Shown here: positions 21,759 to 30,174 of the stretch, piece by piece
How the letters are laid out: each line of letters begins with the position of its first letter
Position numbering within the stretch: position 1 is the stretch's first letter
Virus record (IMG/VR): IMGVR_UViG_3300028802_000036
Location: 1-41,668 of that record
DNA: 41,668 nucleotides
Strand: one strand, 5' to 3'
From: a virus
Made by a program: the position numbers and the translations under genes
The notes under the pieces: model-generated
The model's input: only the letters and a program-made list of their open reading frames with translations
Databases searched by the model: none
Told to the model about the DNA's origin: nothing

Positions 21759-23869
21759 TGGCCTACGGCGCGGGTGGGGGCATGGCCGGATTGAGCGGGT
21801 ACGTACCAGGCGCGGCACGAGCCTCGCGTGACGTCTCGGGGCGTGACTACGAGGATCAGCGCCGCCGCCGGCGCCAGGGCAGTCAGGTCGACGACCCCGA
21901 GGAGGACGACGAGGACCACGGCTATCCGATCAGCCGGCTCCGTCGTCAGTTCACCGACTTCTCGAGCTCCAAGACCGCGGAGATCGAAGAGGCGCGCATC
22001 GCCCGCCACTACTTCCACAGCGACCAGCTCACCAGCGCCGAGCTGAAGATCTTGAAGGCCAGGGGCCAGCCCGCTGTCGTCCGCAACATGGTCGACAGGA
22101 AGGTCAATGGCGTCGTCGGCTTGATGGAGCGTTTGCGTCAGGATCCGAAAGCCTATCCACGCACTCCCGAGGAGGAGGCGCGCGGCGGCGACGAGCTCGC
22201 GACGGCCGTCGTGAGGTATGTCTTGGACAAACCAAACGACGACGCCCAGGACTGGCCCTCGACGGCCGCGGAGTGCGCGCGCCAGGGCGGCATCGAAGGG
22301 ATCTTCGGCATTGAGATGCTGCTCGAGGGCGGCGACACCTCGACACCTGAAGAGAAGGGCACCGACTACCCCTGGTGGGAGCAAGTCAACGGCCAGGACC
22401 CCGACATCAGCTACGCCAAAGTCGACGGCGACACGTTCTTCTACGACCCGCGCTCGATGCGCCCGACCTTCTCCGACGCCCGCTTCATGGGCTCGGCGAA
22501 GTGGTTGGATGTCGAGGTCGCGATCGACATGTTCCCCGATTTCGAGGAAGAGCTCGAGGGCATGTGCACCTCGGGCGGCACGCTCGAGAGCTGGCAGCAG
22601 CAGGACCGCGAATATCGCTGGGTTGATGTAGAGGAAAAGCGCGTCTTCTTGATCGAGCACTGGTACATCTTCAAGGGAGAGTGGTATTTCTGCTATTACG
22701 TAGGTTATCAGATGCTCCATCGGGGAAAGTCTCCCTTCCTCGATGAAAAGGGCAAGACGTTCTGCCGCTACATTATGGCGAGCGTCAACGTCGACCACGA
22801 CGGCGATAGATACGGCATAATCAGACCGCTAAAGCCCCGCCAGGACGAGATCAACGCCCGTGCCAGCAAGGCACTCCACATCCTCAACGCTCGCCGGATC
22901 ATCGCCGACAAGGGCGCGGTGACCGACGTCGAGAAGGCGCGCCGGGAGGCCGTGCGCGCCGACGGCTACCTCGAGGTGACGCCCGGCTTCCGGTTTGAGT
23001 TCGACGACAACAAGATGGCCCAGGAGTTCGAGGGCCAGCTCCAGCTTTTCCAGGAGATCAAGACCGAGATCGACAACTTCGGGCCGAACAGCTCAATGCT
23101 CGGCGAGGATATACAGAACAAATCGGGCCGCGCCATCGCATTACTGCAGCAAGCAGGCATAGCGGAGTTGGGGCCGTTTATTCTCGTGTATAGGGCCTGG
23201 AAGCTCAGGGTCTATCGCGCGATCTGGAACACCGCGCTCCGCTACTGGAAGGCCGAGCGCTGGATCCGCGTCACCGACGACCAGGAGAAAAACCAGTTCA
23301 TTCAGCTGAACGCCATGCAGATCGACCAGTTCGGCCGGCCGCAGATGGTCAACATGATCGGCCAGCTCGACGTCGACATTTTGCTCGACGAGGGGCCCGA
23401 CACGCTGACCATGATGCAGGATGTCTACGACACCCTGGTCACGATGATGCAGAACGGCGCCCAGGTGCCGCCCGAGATCATGCTCGAGCTCGCGCCCATC
23501 CCCGGCCGCACCAAGAAGGCGATCCAGGCGAAGATGGCCGAGGCCCAGCAGGCCCAGCAGCCCGACCCCGAGCTCGCACAGCTGCAGAAGGCCGGCATGC
23601 AGGCCGGCGTCGCCAAGACGCAGAGCGAGGCGGCTCGGAACCAGGCCGAGGCGGCCAACACCCAGGCGCAGCTCCCCGGCAACGTCGTGAAATTGAAGGC
23701 CGACGCCAACAAGCAGCGCGCCGCGGCGTTCAAGGACGTCACCTCGAGCATCACCGACCTCAAGCGCGCCGGCAACGATGCAAAATTCCGGCAACAGGAT
23801 CTCTACAATCGCGCCGACGGCGGGCTGGGCTCACTGAGCCCCGGCCGCACCCAGGCGCAGGCCGCATAG
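21758..23869 (+). CDS. Portal protein, P22 gp1-like
   Basis: The product has 703 residues, close to P22 gp1 (725). After an acidic and basic lead it has PISRLRRQFTDFSSSKTAEI, PAVVRNMVDRKVNGVVGL, VDGDTFFYDPRSM and LIEHWYIFKGEWYFCYYV, the pattern of P22-type portals. The C-terminal 100 residues are Gln/Ala-rich helix (AEAQQAQQPDPELAQLQKAG), fitting a barrel. The portal is a dodecameric ring at one capsid vertex through which DNA is packaged and released. GGAGG precedes the ATG. Confidence 0.88.
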   Translation: MAYGAGGGMAGLSGYVPGAARASRDVSGRDYEDQRRRRRQGSQVDDPEEDDEDHGYPISRLRRQFTDFSSSKTAEIEEARIARHYFHSDQLTSAELKILKARGQPAVVRNMVDRKVNGVVGLMERLRQDPKAYPRTPEEEARGGDELATAVVRYVLDKPNDDAQDWPSTAAECARQGGIEGIFGIEMLLEGGDTSTPEEKGTDYPWWEQVNGQDPDISYAKVDGDTFFYDPRSMRPTFSDARFMGSAKWLDVEVAIDMFPDFEEELEGMCTSGGTLESWQQQDREYRWVDVEEKRVFLIEHWYIFKGEWYFCYYVGYQMLHRGKSPFLDEKGKTFCRYIMASVNVDHDGDRYGIIRPLKPRQDEINARASKALHILNARRIIADKGAVTDVEKARREAVRADGYLEVTPGFRFEFDDNKMAQEFEGQLQLFQEIKTEIDNFGPNSSMLGEDIQNKSGRAIALLQQAGIAELGPFILVYRAWKLRVYRAIWNTALRYWKAERWIRVTDDQEKNQFIQLNAMQIDQFGRPQMVNMIGQLDVDILLDEGPDTLTMMQDVYDTLVTMMQNGAQVPPEIMLELAPIPGRTKKAIQAKMAEAQQAQQPDPELAQLQKAGMQAGVAKTQSEAARNQAEAANTQAQLPGNVVKLKADANKQRAAAFKDVTSSITDLKRAGNDAKFRQQDLYNRADGGLGSLSPGRTQAQAA

Positions 23870-23878
23870 GAGGGCCAG

Positions 23879-24502
23879 ATGGGACAGAACGCACGCGGTC
23901 AGTGGCACGGCGCGACCGACGCCGAGGATCCCGACTACGCCGCCGGGTTCTGGTACACGTTTCACGGGGCGACCGGCCTCTCGGCGGGCGCGGTGCTGCC
24001 GGCGAACACCCTTCGGCTTCTGCCCTTCAAGCTTCGCCAGCTCGTCAACATCTCGGGCCTGGGCCTCCGCATCTCGACGCTCGCCGCCGGCGGCAATGTC
24101 CAGCTCGGCATCTACGGCGCCAATCGCGACACGCTGCTCCCGACCGGGATAGTGAAGGCGTTTTCGCCCAACTTCGCGACCGATGCAGCCGTGACGCTCG
24201 CGGCCAACCTCGCTTCAGGGCCGGTGCAGTTCCCGCGCGGCATCTACTGGCTCGGTGTCAATGCCGACGCGACGGCCGGCGGTGTGGTGGCGGCCCAGAC
24301 GGTTGCAGCCTCGGGGCAAGAGGTCGCCAATCTGGTCGGCGCCGCGGCGCTCGGCAGCATCTTGAGCGGCGCACTCGCGGCCTTGTTCTGTCGCTCGGTC
24401 GCGGCGACCTTCGGGACGTGGCCCGATCTCACATCGCCGACCGCCACCACCGAGACGGCCACCACGGCATGCGCCACGGGCGCGTTCCTGGTCCAGGCAT
24501 AG
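23879..24502 (+). CDS. Putative head/tail fibre jelly-roll protein (207 aa)
   Basis: The ATG follows GGAGGG ten bases after the portal stop. The protein is beta-rich, with RQLVNISGLGLRISTLAAGG, VQLGIYGANRDTLLPTG and FPRGIYWLGVNADATAGG. The pattern [LI]-x-I-Y-x-x-[DN]-R-x-x-x-P-T-G ... P-x-G-x-Y-W-L is common in small phage appendage domains. Its position next to the portal and a spike-like gene suggests a head or neck appendage. Confidence 0.55.
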   Translation: MGQNARGQWHGATDAEDPDYAAGFWYTFHGATGLSAGAVLPANTLRLLPFKLRQLVNISGLGLRISTLAAGGNVQLGIYGANRDTLLPTGIVKAFSPNFATDAAVTLAANLASGPVQFPRGIYWLGVNADATAGGVVAAQTVAASGQEVANLVGAAALGSILSGALAALFCRSVAATFGTWPDLTSPTATTETATTACATGAFLVQA

Positions 24503-24511
24503 GAGGCACGC

Positions 24512-24811
24512 ATGGCCACGCTCTACGTCGCGGAATTTGGCTCGGTGGGCGACACCTTGCAGGGACCAATCCCGATCGCTCAGGCCTCCCCTGTGGCCGA
24601 GCAGGCCGTCGCGATCGGCGGCGCCTCGGTGCAGTCGGCCGCCTTCAGCAACGACACTCAATTCGTCCGCCTGCACGCCGACGCAATCTGCTCAGTCGCC
24701 TTCGGCGTCAACCCGACAGCAACGGCAGTGAAGATGCGGATGGCCGCCGGCACGACGGAATACTTCGGCGTCACGCGTGGCGAGAAGGTGGCTGTCATCG
24801 TCAATGTTTGA
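24512..24811 (+). CDS. Hypothetical small beta-sandwich protein (99 aa)
   Basis: The ATG follows TAGGAGG. The protein has a regular strand pattern (TLYVAEFGSVGDTLQGPIPI; QFVRLHADAICSVAFG; TEYFGVTRGEKVAVIVNV). Its last residues overlap the next start by eight bases. Small beta proteins in this position among alphaproteobacterial phages look like head appendage or decoration subunits. I do not recognise a defined family. Confidence 0.55.
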   Translation: MATLYVAEFGSVGDTLQGPIPIAQASPVAEQAVAIGGASVQSAAFSNDTQFVRLHADAICSVAFGVNPTATAVKMRMAAGTTEYFGVTRGEKVAVIVNV

Positions 24812-26117
24812 GCTCGCCCACCACTTCAGCCAGCTCGGGGTGATTGGCGGCGGCGGCGCCGGCGGCGGCTCGCCGGGCGTCTACGAGCAGGCGGCGCTCT
24901 ACATGGATTTCCGCAACAATGCCGCGCGGCTGTCGGGGGCGTGGTCGAGCGCCGTCTCGCTGCTCACGACGACCCGCGCCAGCGTCGCGCAGATGGACAA
25001 CAGCGCCGGGTTTTGGGGCGAGTTCGCGGCCAATCAGCCGCGCTGGTCTGACAAAGGCCTGCTCGTCGAGGAGGCCCGGACGAACTCGATCCGCAACAAT
25101 ACGATGGTCGGCGCGGTGGCGGGAAGCCCGGGGACACTGCCGACAAATTGGGCGGGCTTCGTCCTCGGTGGTCTGACCCAAACCATCGTCGGCGTCGGCA
25201 ATGAGTTGGGGATCGACTACGTCGATATTCGCTTCAGCGGCACGTCGAGCGGCACGTCAATCGGCCTCTTTTTCGACGGCCCGACCGGTATAGCGGCGCT
25301 GAATGGGCAAGTATGGACCAGCAGCATCTTCGCCAAGCTGGTGGCGGGAAGTTTCGCCAACGTCAGCGCCGTCGTCTTGACCTTCTCTCAGAGGGATGGC
25401 GGCGGTGCATCGATTGCGTCTCTTGCGGGTGCAGATTTCCTGTCGACGATCCTGTCGACGCTGGCCCGGTTCCCGGCGACGGTTACGCTCAATCAGCCAA
25501 CGACGGCGTTCGTGTTGCCCGGTCTCACCTTTACAATGGCAAACGGCGCGGCCATCGACTTCACCCTCCGCATTGGCTGGCCGCAGCTCGAGTTGGGCGC
25601 GTTCGCGACGAGCCCGATCAAGACGAGCGGAGCAGCGGCAACGCGGGGGGCGGACATCGTGTCAACGCCGCTCGCAGCGGCGGGCGCCGCTCCGGGCACG
25701 CTGTTCTCGGAAGCCTTCGCAGATCATGCCCTCGCCGCCGCCACCAATGCCCATGTCTTGAGCCTCAACGACGGCACAACCAATCAAATCATATTCGAGC
25801 GCATTCTCAACAACGGAAGCTTCGTCAGCGGCGTTGTCGATGGCGGTGTTACGCAGGCGGTTTTCACGCACAGTCCTTTCGTCGTGGGCTCGCCGTGGAA
25901 GCAAGCACTTGCCTTCGCGGTGAACGACTTCGCTGGAACGGCTGGCGGGCAAGCAGTCGCCACCGATCCCCTTGGCACTATACCGGCGGTTACCACTCTT
26001 TCGCTCGGAACGGCCAGCGTCGGAGGAGCCCAGCCGCTCAACGGCTATATCCGTCGCGCTGCGTACTGGTCGAGCCGTCTGTCGAACGCTCTCCTGCAAG
26101 CCATGACCGCCCCGTGA
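24804..26117 (+). CDS. Putative phage head-spike fibre protein with sugar-binding-like domains (437 aa)
   Basis: I start at ATG 24804, overlapping the previous stop. After a Gly-rich lead, GLLVEEARTNSIRNNTM opens a beta domain. Later QLELGAFATSPIKTSGAAAT precedes TRGADI, the sequence of phrases typical of phage head-spike fibre proteins. The C-terminal part (LFSEAFADHA, IFERILNNG, GYIRRAAYWSSRLSNA) is a second LamG/concanavalin-like module. Such proteins decorate heads or tails and often bind glycans. The role is family-based. Confidence 0.65.
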   Translation: MFELAHHFSQLGVIGGGGAGGGSPGVYEQAALYMDFRNNAARLSGAWSSAVSLLTTTRASVAQMDNSAGFWGEFAANQPRWSDKGLLVEEARTNSIRNNTMVGAVAGSPGTLPTNWAGFVLGGLTQTIVGVGNELGIDYVDIRFSGTSSGTSIGLFFDGPTGIAALNGQVWTSSIFAKLVAGSFANVSAVVLTFSQRDGGGASIASLAGADFLSTILSTLARFPATVTLNQPTTAFVLPGLTFTMANGAAIDFTLRIGWPQLELGAFATSPIKTSGAAATRGADIVSTPLAAAGAAPGTLFSEAFADHALAAATNAHVLSLNDGTTNQIIFERILNNGSFVSGVVDGGVTQAVFTHSPFVVGSPWKQALAFAVNDFAGTAGGQAVATDPLGTIPAVTTLSLGTASVGGAQPLNGYIRRAAYWSSRLSNALLQAMTAP

Positions 26118-26126
26118 GGTGACACA

Positions 26127-26276
26127 ATGACCGGCATCGTCCTCGCGCTCGTCTGCATCATCGTCTCGGCGGTGTGGGCCGTCATCGAGCCGTCGAACCT
26201 CAAGAGCCCGCAGCTCTGGGCGCTGTGGGCCATCTTCGTCGCGATCTTCCTCCAGGGACACTTCGTCCTGCCATGA
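26127..26276 (+). CDS. Small two-helix membrane protein (49 aa)
   Basis: The ATG follows GAGGTG. Two hydrophobic segments (GIVLALVCIIVSAVWAVI and LWALWAIFVAIFL) flank a short polar loop (EPSNLKSPQ). The size and two-helix shape are compatible with a small holin, but equally with other phage membrane proteins. It begins a run of three overlapping small membrane genes. Its stop overlaps the next ATG. Confidence 0.55.
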   Translation: MTGIVLALVCIIVSAVWAVIEPSNLKSPQLWALWAIFVAIFLQGHFVLP

Positions 26277-26440
26277 GCATGCTCGGCATCATCCTCGTCG
26301 TCGTCCTGATCGTCGTTCTGATCGGTGTGATCCCCGGCGGCCCGGCACCTTGGGCGTCGAACTGGGGCCCCTGGCCGGGCGGGGTTCTCGGCATCGTGCT
26401 CCTCGTCGTGATCATCCTGCTCTTGATGGGACGCCTGTGA
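26273..26440 (+). CDS. DUF3309-type small membrane protein (55 aa)
   Basis: I start at ATG 26273 (ATGA overlap). The layout is a hydrophobic helix (LGIILVVVLIVVLIGVI), a Trp/Gly/Pro-rich loop (PGGPAPWASNWGPWPGG), a second helix (VLGIVLLVVIILLLM) and a closing G-R-L. It is the exact plan of the DUF3309 family, common in Proteobacterial chromosomes and rarely noted in phages. Function is unknown. It may be a host-derived gene, perhaps acting in lysis or membrane stress. Confidence 0.7.
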   Translation: MSMLGIILVVVLIVVLIGVIPGGPAPWASNWGPWPGGVLGIVLLVVIILLLMGRL

Positions 26441-26649
26441 AGCTCGATCACCGGGGGATCATCGCGATCATCCTGGCGACGGCGATCGGCCTGGTGCTCG
26501 TGCTCGCCGTTGCCGGCGCCGTGTTCTCTGGTCGAGCGATGTCCGAATTTGGCCGCGACGTGCTCCTCGCGCTCGGCGGTGCAATCGTCGGCGCACTCGC
26601 CGGCTACTTGAGCAGCAAGGCGGTCAATGGACATCAGCTGCCGAAGTGA
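26437..26649 (+). CDS. Small two-helix membrane protein, holin candidate (70 aa)
   Basis: The GTG overlaps the previous stop (GTGA). Two hydrophobic helices (GIIAIILATAIGLVLVLAVA and VLLALGGAIVGALAGYL) are separated by a polar turn (SGRAMSEFGRD), and the C-terminus is short and basic. This is class II holin-like in topology. The endolysin gene lies 6 kb upstream, so the holin call rests only on shape. Confidence 0.5.
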   Translation: MKLDHRGIIAIILATAIGLVLVLAVAGAVFSGRAMSEFGRDVLLALGGAIVGALAGYLSSKAVNGHQLPK

Positions 26650-26960
26650 TATTCTCCCCGGGCTGAGTAGCCCCGGGGTCCGCAGGAGGGGAGCCAACCC
26701 CCACGTCCCGGGTGAAACTGATGTGGTGGATGTGCCCACCCCCTACAAAGCCCTCGGCACAGCCACTTCGGGCCGGCAGAAAACCGGCTGACGCGTGGCA
26801 CCGAGGAGTAGGCGGCGCGCTCACCGTGACCCTCGGGCCCACGGGCGCGTCGCCGAAAGCCCCGAGATGCACGTCGGAAGCCCCGGGGCGGGACGATCCC
26901 TGTCGATAGAGGGCAACGGCCCGCCCCATCCCACACCCCATTGACAACTGTGCTATTGTG
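26650..26960 (+). ncRNA. Candidate structured RNA region in a 414-base gene-free stretch
   Basis: No gene is visible between 26650 and 27063. Four hairpin groups can form: CCCCGGG with CCCCGGGG near 26660; CCTCGG (26752-26757), GCCAC (26762-26766) and GCCGG (26772-26776) nested with CCGGC, GTGGC and CCGAGG (to 26806); a 10-base stem GGCGGCGCGC with GCGCGTCGCC around an inner CCGTG/CACGG; and GGGGCGGG (26885-26892) with CCCGCCCC (26920-26927). The 10-base stem needs a G-T pair, which supports plus-strand RNA. GC content alone makes some pairing expected. Confidence 0.45.
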
Positions 26961-27063
26961 GGACGATCCTCCGCGCCACGCTGCGGTGAGCGACATCACC
27001 GGACTTTCGCGATTGACGGGCCGGCGAGACAGGCCTGACGGGTAGGGAAACGGACTACATTCC
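26961..27063 (+). other. Leader of the scaffold/capsid operon
   Basis: This gap holds no gene. TTGACA occurs at 26941-26946, just upstream, but no matching -10 lies at 16-18 bases. GGGACGATCC occurs at 26890-26899 and again at 26960-26969. The stretch may carry a phage promoter of unknown type; I see no firm signal. Confidence 0.3.
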
Positions 27064-28032
27064 TTGGCGGGCCCCGACGATCCCAGCGACCGTGAATTGT
27101 TCGATGACGCCGTAGGCGGCCTCGACCAGGTCGACGACGATCGCCAGGATGACCGCAATCAACGCCAACCGCAGCCACGAGATCCTCCGACGGGGCGCTT
27201 TGCCACGCGCGAGGATGACGGCGACGACCAGGTCGACGACGACGGCGAGGACGAGGACCAGCCGCGAGGCTCAGTCCCATCTCATCGCCAGCGCCAGGAG
27301 GCCCAGCGCCGCCGGGAAGCGGAGGATCGCGAGCAGCGCTCTCTCCGCATGTTCGACCAGCTGGCACAACGCTTCGGCTCGCTCGAGGAGGAGCTGCGCT
27401 CACTGCGCCAGCCCCAACGAGAGCAGCAGGCGCGGCCCGACGTGTGGCGCGATCCCGACGGGTTCGTGGCCGACATCGACGAGCGGTTCCAGTCGGTCGA
27501 CGAGAGGGCCGAAGCCCTCGTCCGCGACAAGATGATCAACCTGACTTTCAGACGCGAACACCGCGCCCGTGGTCAGGAGTTCGAGCAGGCGTATCGGGCC
27601 TTGCAGGGGATGACCCGGCGGGGCGATGCGGCTGCCGACGAGATCACCAACGACGCGGACCCTGGTGCCGCTCTGATGGAGTGGTACGACGGCGAGCGGG
27701 TACGTCAGGAGGTCGGGAGCGATCCCGATGGGTTTGCCGAGCGACGCGCTGTCGAGCGGATGCGAAGCGACCCCAACTTCAAGCGGCGGATGGCGGAGGC
27801 GCTCGGCTTCGAGCTCCTCGATGATGGCGGCGGCTACGAGCCGCGACGGAATGGCAGAAACGGTTCTCAGACCCTCGTCAGGTTGCCGAGCGTCAACAGG
27901 GCCGGCGGTGGTGGCGGTGGTAACCGTCGCACCGGCGGAAACATGCCTGTGACGGATGGCGACTTCTTCTCGGACGCGGTCGCCGGTCTGCCCATCGCGA
28001 GAGCCCAGGAGAGGGCCCGCCACAGACAATAG
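27064..28032 (+). CDS. Putative scaffolding protein (322 aa), TTG start
   Basis: The TTG at 27064 is the first usable start after an in-frame TAG at 27043. The N-terminus is acidic and disordered (DRELFDDAVGGLDQVDDDRQ), the middle is a charged coiled coil (RQRQEAQRRREAEDREQRSL), and the C-terminus is Gly/Arg-rich. Scaffolds of this type guide coat assembly and are then lost. The position directly before the major capsid gene supports the call. Helices with RREHRARGQEFEQAYRALQG match no enzyme. Confidence 0.75.
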   Translation: MAGPDDPSDRELFDDAVGGLDQVDDDRQDDRNQRQPQPRDPPTGRFATREDDGDDQVDDDGEDEDQPRGSVPSHRQRQEAQRRREAEDREQRSLRMFDQLAQRFGSLEEELRSLRQPQREQQARPDVWRDPDGFVADIDERFQSVDERAEALVRDKMINLTFRREHRARGQEFEQAYRALQGMTRRGDAAADEITNDADPGAALMEWYDGERVRQEVGSDPDGFAERRAVERMRSDPNFKRRMAEALGFELLDDGGGYEPRRNGRNGSQTLVRLPSVNRAGGGGGGNRRTGGNMPVTDGDFFSDAVAGLPIARAQERARHRQ

Positions 28033-28062
28033 CCGGCGACCTGACCCCAAGGGGTTCGGGCC

Positions 28063-29229
28063 ATGGCTACGTCAATCATTCAGACTAACAACAAGCTCGT
28101 CCAGTATAGGCGCGAGATTATCCGCGAGTATGTGCGCGAAAACCTGTTTTCGCCGTACATGGGCACGGAGATCACCAGCATCATCAGGATCATCAACGAC
28201 CTGAAGAAGGGCGGTGAACAGATTAACATGCCGCTCGTTACTCGGCTCACCGCAAAAGGCAAGGGTAAAGGCACCCTGGTGGGCTCTGAGGAGCGTATTG
28301 ACAACTACGGAATGAGAATTTGGATTGATTGGGCAAGAAACGCAGTCAAGACAGACAAGTCAGAGCAGCAGAAAGACAGTGCCGACGTCTTCGGTGAGGC
28401 CCGTCCTCTACTGTCAGACTGGGGCAAGGAACTACAGCGCGACGAGATTATTCTTGCGCTGATGGCCCTGCCTTCGGAAAGCCCGCCGGCGGCGCTCGGC
28501 TCCGACGACGGTCAGCGCGTCAATGGCATTTTGTTCGAGCAGTCGACCGCGGCCCAGAGGAACACCTGGAACGCCGACAACAGCGACAGGGTGCTCTACG
28601 GCGCGACTTCGCTGAACTACAACGCGACCTTCGCCACCGCTTTGCTCACCGTCGGCCCGTCGCCGACCGATGACCTCACGGCGCCGACCGTCTCGCTGGC
28701 AAAGCTGCTCGCGAAGAAGGCCAACCCGCGTATTCGTCCGTTCAAGCTGACTGACGGCAGAGAATATTTCGTGATGTTCAGCGGCTCGCTGAGCTTCCGC
28801 GATCTGAAAATCTCACTGCAGACAGTAAATAAAGACGCTCGCCCGCGCGAAAACTCGAGCGGCGAAGGTGATGCACCGCGGAACCCAATATTTCAGGATG
28901 GGGACCAGATCTATGACGGTGTCATCGTCCGCGAAGTGCCTGAGATCGACATCATGCTCGAGGAAAACTGGCCGCTCCTGCTGACCGGCGGTGCCGGCGG
29001 CATCAGGGCGAACCCGAACTTCCTCTGCGGACAGATGGCGGTCGGCCTCTGCTATGGCCAGATGCCTCGTCCGACGTTCCTCAAAGAAGATGACTATGAC
29101 TTCTTGACGGGCGCCGGAGTAGATATGTGCTACGGCATAGCAAAGGCGTTCAAGAAACACCCGATGGATGGTACAGCGCTCAAGCAGTGGGGCGTCTTTA
29201 CTGTCTTCACGAGCAACAGCGCGACTTGA
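28063..29229 (+). CDS. Major capsid protein, N4-gp56/DUF4043 family
   Basis: The product has 388 residues. QINMPLVTRLTAKGKGKGTL, then GSEERIDNYGMRIWIDWARN, DVFGEARPLLSDWGKELQRD and YFVMFSG follow the N4 gp56-like coat family. This is the HK97-fold shell subunit. Codon choice is less GC-rich here than in neighbouring genes (for example GGAATGAGAATTTGGATTGA), as often seen in highly made coat genes. A strong hairpin follows the stop. Confidence 0.88.
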   Translation: MATSIIQTNNKLVQYRREIIREYVRENLFSPYMGTEITSIIRIINDLKKGGEQINMPLVTRLTAKGKGKGTLVGSEERIDNYGMRIWIDWARNAVKTDKSEQQKDSADVFGEARPLLSDWGKELQRDEIILALMALPSESPPAALGSDDGQRVNGILFEQSTAAQRNTWNADNSDRVLYGATSLNYNATFATALLTVGPSPTDDLTAPTVSLAKLLAKKANPRIRPFKLTDGREYFVMFSGSLSFRDLKISLQTVNKDARPRENSSGEGDAPRNPIFQDGDQIYDGVIVREVPEIDIMLEENWPLLLTGGAGGIRANPNFLCGQMAVGLCYGQMPRPTFLKEDDYDFLTGAGVDMCYGIAKAFKKHPMDGTALKQWGVFTVFTSNSAT

Positions 29230-29245
29230 TCTCGCGCCAAGCAGG

Positions 29246-29275
29246 GCCGCGGGAGAAGGTTCACCCTCCCGCGGC
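29246..29275 (+). terminator. Strong hairpin after the capsid gene, possible attenuator
   Basis: GCCGCGGGAG (29246-29255) pairs perfectly with CTCCCGCGGC (29266-29275) around a 10-base loop. It is followed by TTCGT and lacks a long T run, so it may be a partial terminator or an RNA-processing/stability element that raises coat mRNA relative to downstream genes. Confidence 0.6.
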
Positions 29276-29335
29276 TTCGTCGCCGGCCTGGTGGGTCGGC
29301 TTATACTTCGCCCAAACAGGAAGGACGACCAATCA

Positions 29336-29746
29336 ATGCCCCGTACATTCCCCGGCAAAAATCCGCCTCCCGACCACATCATCTGGGGCGGCGGCCTGAT
29401 CGACTGCGCCATCCACGCCGCTCAGCTCGCGGTCGGTAAGCAGCTCGGCTCGCTGCCGATCGGCGCCCTGGTCATCGGTGTGCAGACCCAGTGCGAGACG
29501 GCGCTGGCGGGCGGTGCTCCTGCGCTGAAGTTCGGCACGACCGCCGCCACCGCCACCGAGCTCGTCGCCAACTCGGCCTATGCCGCCGCGGCCATCTCGG
29601 CGATCATCGCGCCCAACACCGTCGCGGGCTTCGTGGCGCCGCTCGCGGCCGAGACCCCGATCTACGCCAAGGAGACCGGCGCTGCGACCAGCGGCAAGGT
29701 GCGTCTCAACGTGCTCTACCGCATGGCCAACCCGCCAGGCTCGTAA
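29336..29746 (+). CDS. Putative capsid decoration/stabilisation protein (136 aa)
   Basis: I start at ATG 29336 with AGGAAGGA upstream. The protein is beta-rich (IIWGGGLIDCAIHAAQLAVG; AETPIYAKETGAATSGKVRL) with an Ala/Gly-rich middle. A 100-150 residue beta protein immediately after the coat gene is typically a decoration or head-stabilisation protein. No diagnostic motif is visible, so the call relies on position and size. Confidence 0.55.
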   Translation: MPRTFPGKNPPPDHIIWGGGLIDCAIHAAQLAVGKQLGSLPIGALVIGVQTQCETALAGGAPALKFGTTAATATELVANSAYAAAAISAIIAPNTVAGFVAPLAAETPIYAKETGAATSGKVRLNVLYRMANPPGS

Positions 29747-29757
29747 CAGCTCGACGC

Positions 29758-29818
29758 GCCCCGGTCGCAGTCATCACCCGACCCAAGCCCAAGACCAACT
29801 TGGCCGGGGCGTTTTTTT
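29758..29818 (+). terminator. Rho-independent terminator after the decoration-like gene
   Basis: GCCCCGG (29758-29764) pairs with CCGGGGC (29804-29810). Inside, CCAAG (29783-29787) pairs with CTTGG (29799-29803), which abuts the outer stem. Seven T residues follow (29812-29818). This is the clearest intrinsic terminator in the window and separates the capsid genes from the tail genes. Confidence 0.82.
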
Positions 29819-29841
29819 CACGTGAAACATAGGAGGCCGAC

Positions 29842-30174
29842 ATGGCCAAAGTGACTTTCCTCGGCGGTGACGAGGCGATCCTCGGTAACGTGGGTTTCAT
29901 CAAGTGGCCCTACGGCCCCCCGGGGAACCAGACGGAACTGATCCTGCCGCTCAACAAGGCGGTGGAGGTGAAGAACCCGCACATCCTCTCGAAGCTCCGC
30001 GGGATGGCTCACACCGGCTACTTCGAGATCGAGGAGGACAAGCCGGAAGAGAAGCAGATCGAGAAATCCGCTCATGGAACTGGCGCAAAAGACGAGCATG
30101 GCGCCAGCGACGAGGAGGAAAGCGACGAGAAGGGCGGCACCCTCAAGGGTAGCCGGGCTCGCAAGATCACATGA
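29842..30174 (+). CDS. Hypothetical head-tail region protein (110 aa)
   Basis: The ATG follows GGAGG, 23 bases after the terminator T run. The N-terminal 55 residues look globular (AKVTFLGGDEAILGNVGFIK), and the last 50 are charged and disordered (EEDKPEEKQIEKSAHGTGAK). Its stop overlaps the gp4-like adaptor start (ATGA). Position suggests a head-completion role; no family is recognised. Confidence 0.58.
   Translation: MAKVTFLGGDEAILGNVGFIKWPYGPPGNQTELILPLNKAVEVKNPHILSKLRGMAHTGYFEIEEDKPEEKQIEKSAHGTGAKDEHGASDEEESDEKGGTLKGSRARKIT

Noticed and set aside
21677-22798. Long minus-strand frame opposite the portal gene
   Set aside because: The portal reading is well supported; the minus frame is an expected by-product of GC-rich codon use.
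23779-23793. TGCAAAATTCCGGCA, similar to the operator dyad
   Set aside because: It lies inside the portal gene, its half-sites are offset by one base and no promoter elements surround it.
26941-26969. TTGACA with a downstream AT-rich patch as a promoter for the scaffold operon
   Set aside because: No -10 element occurs at an acceptable spacing, so I do not list it as a promoter.
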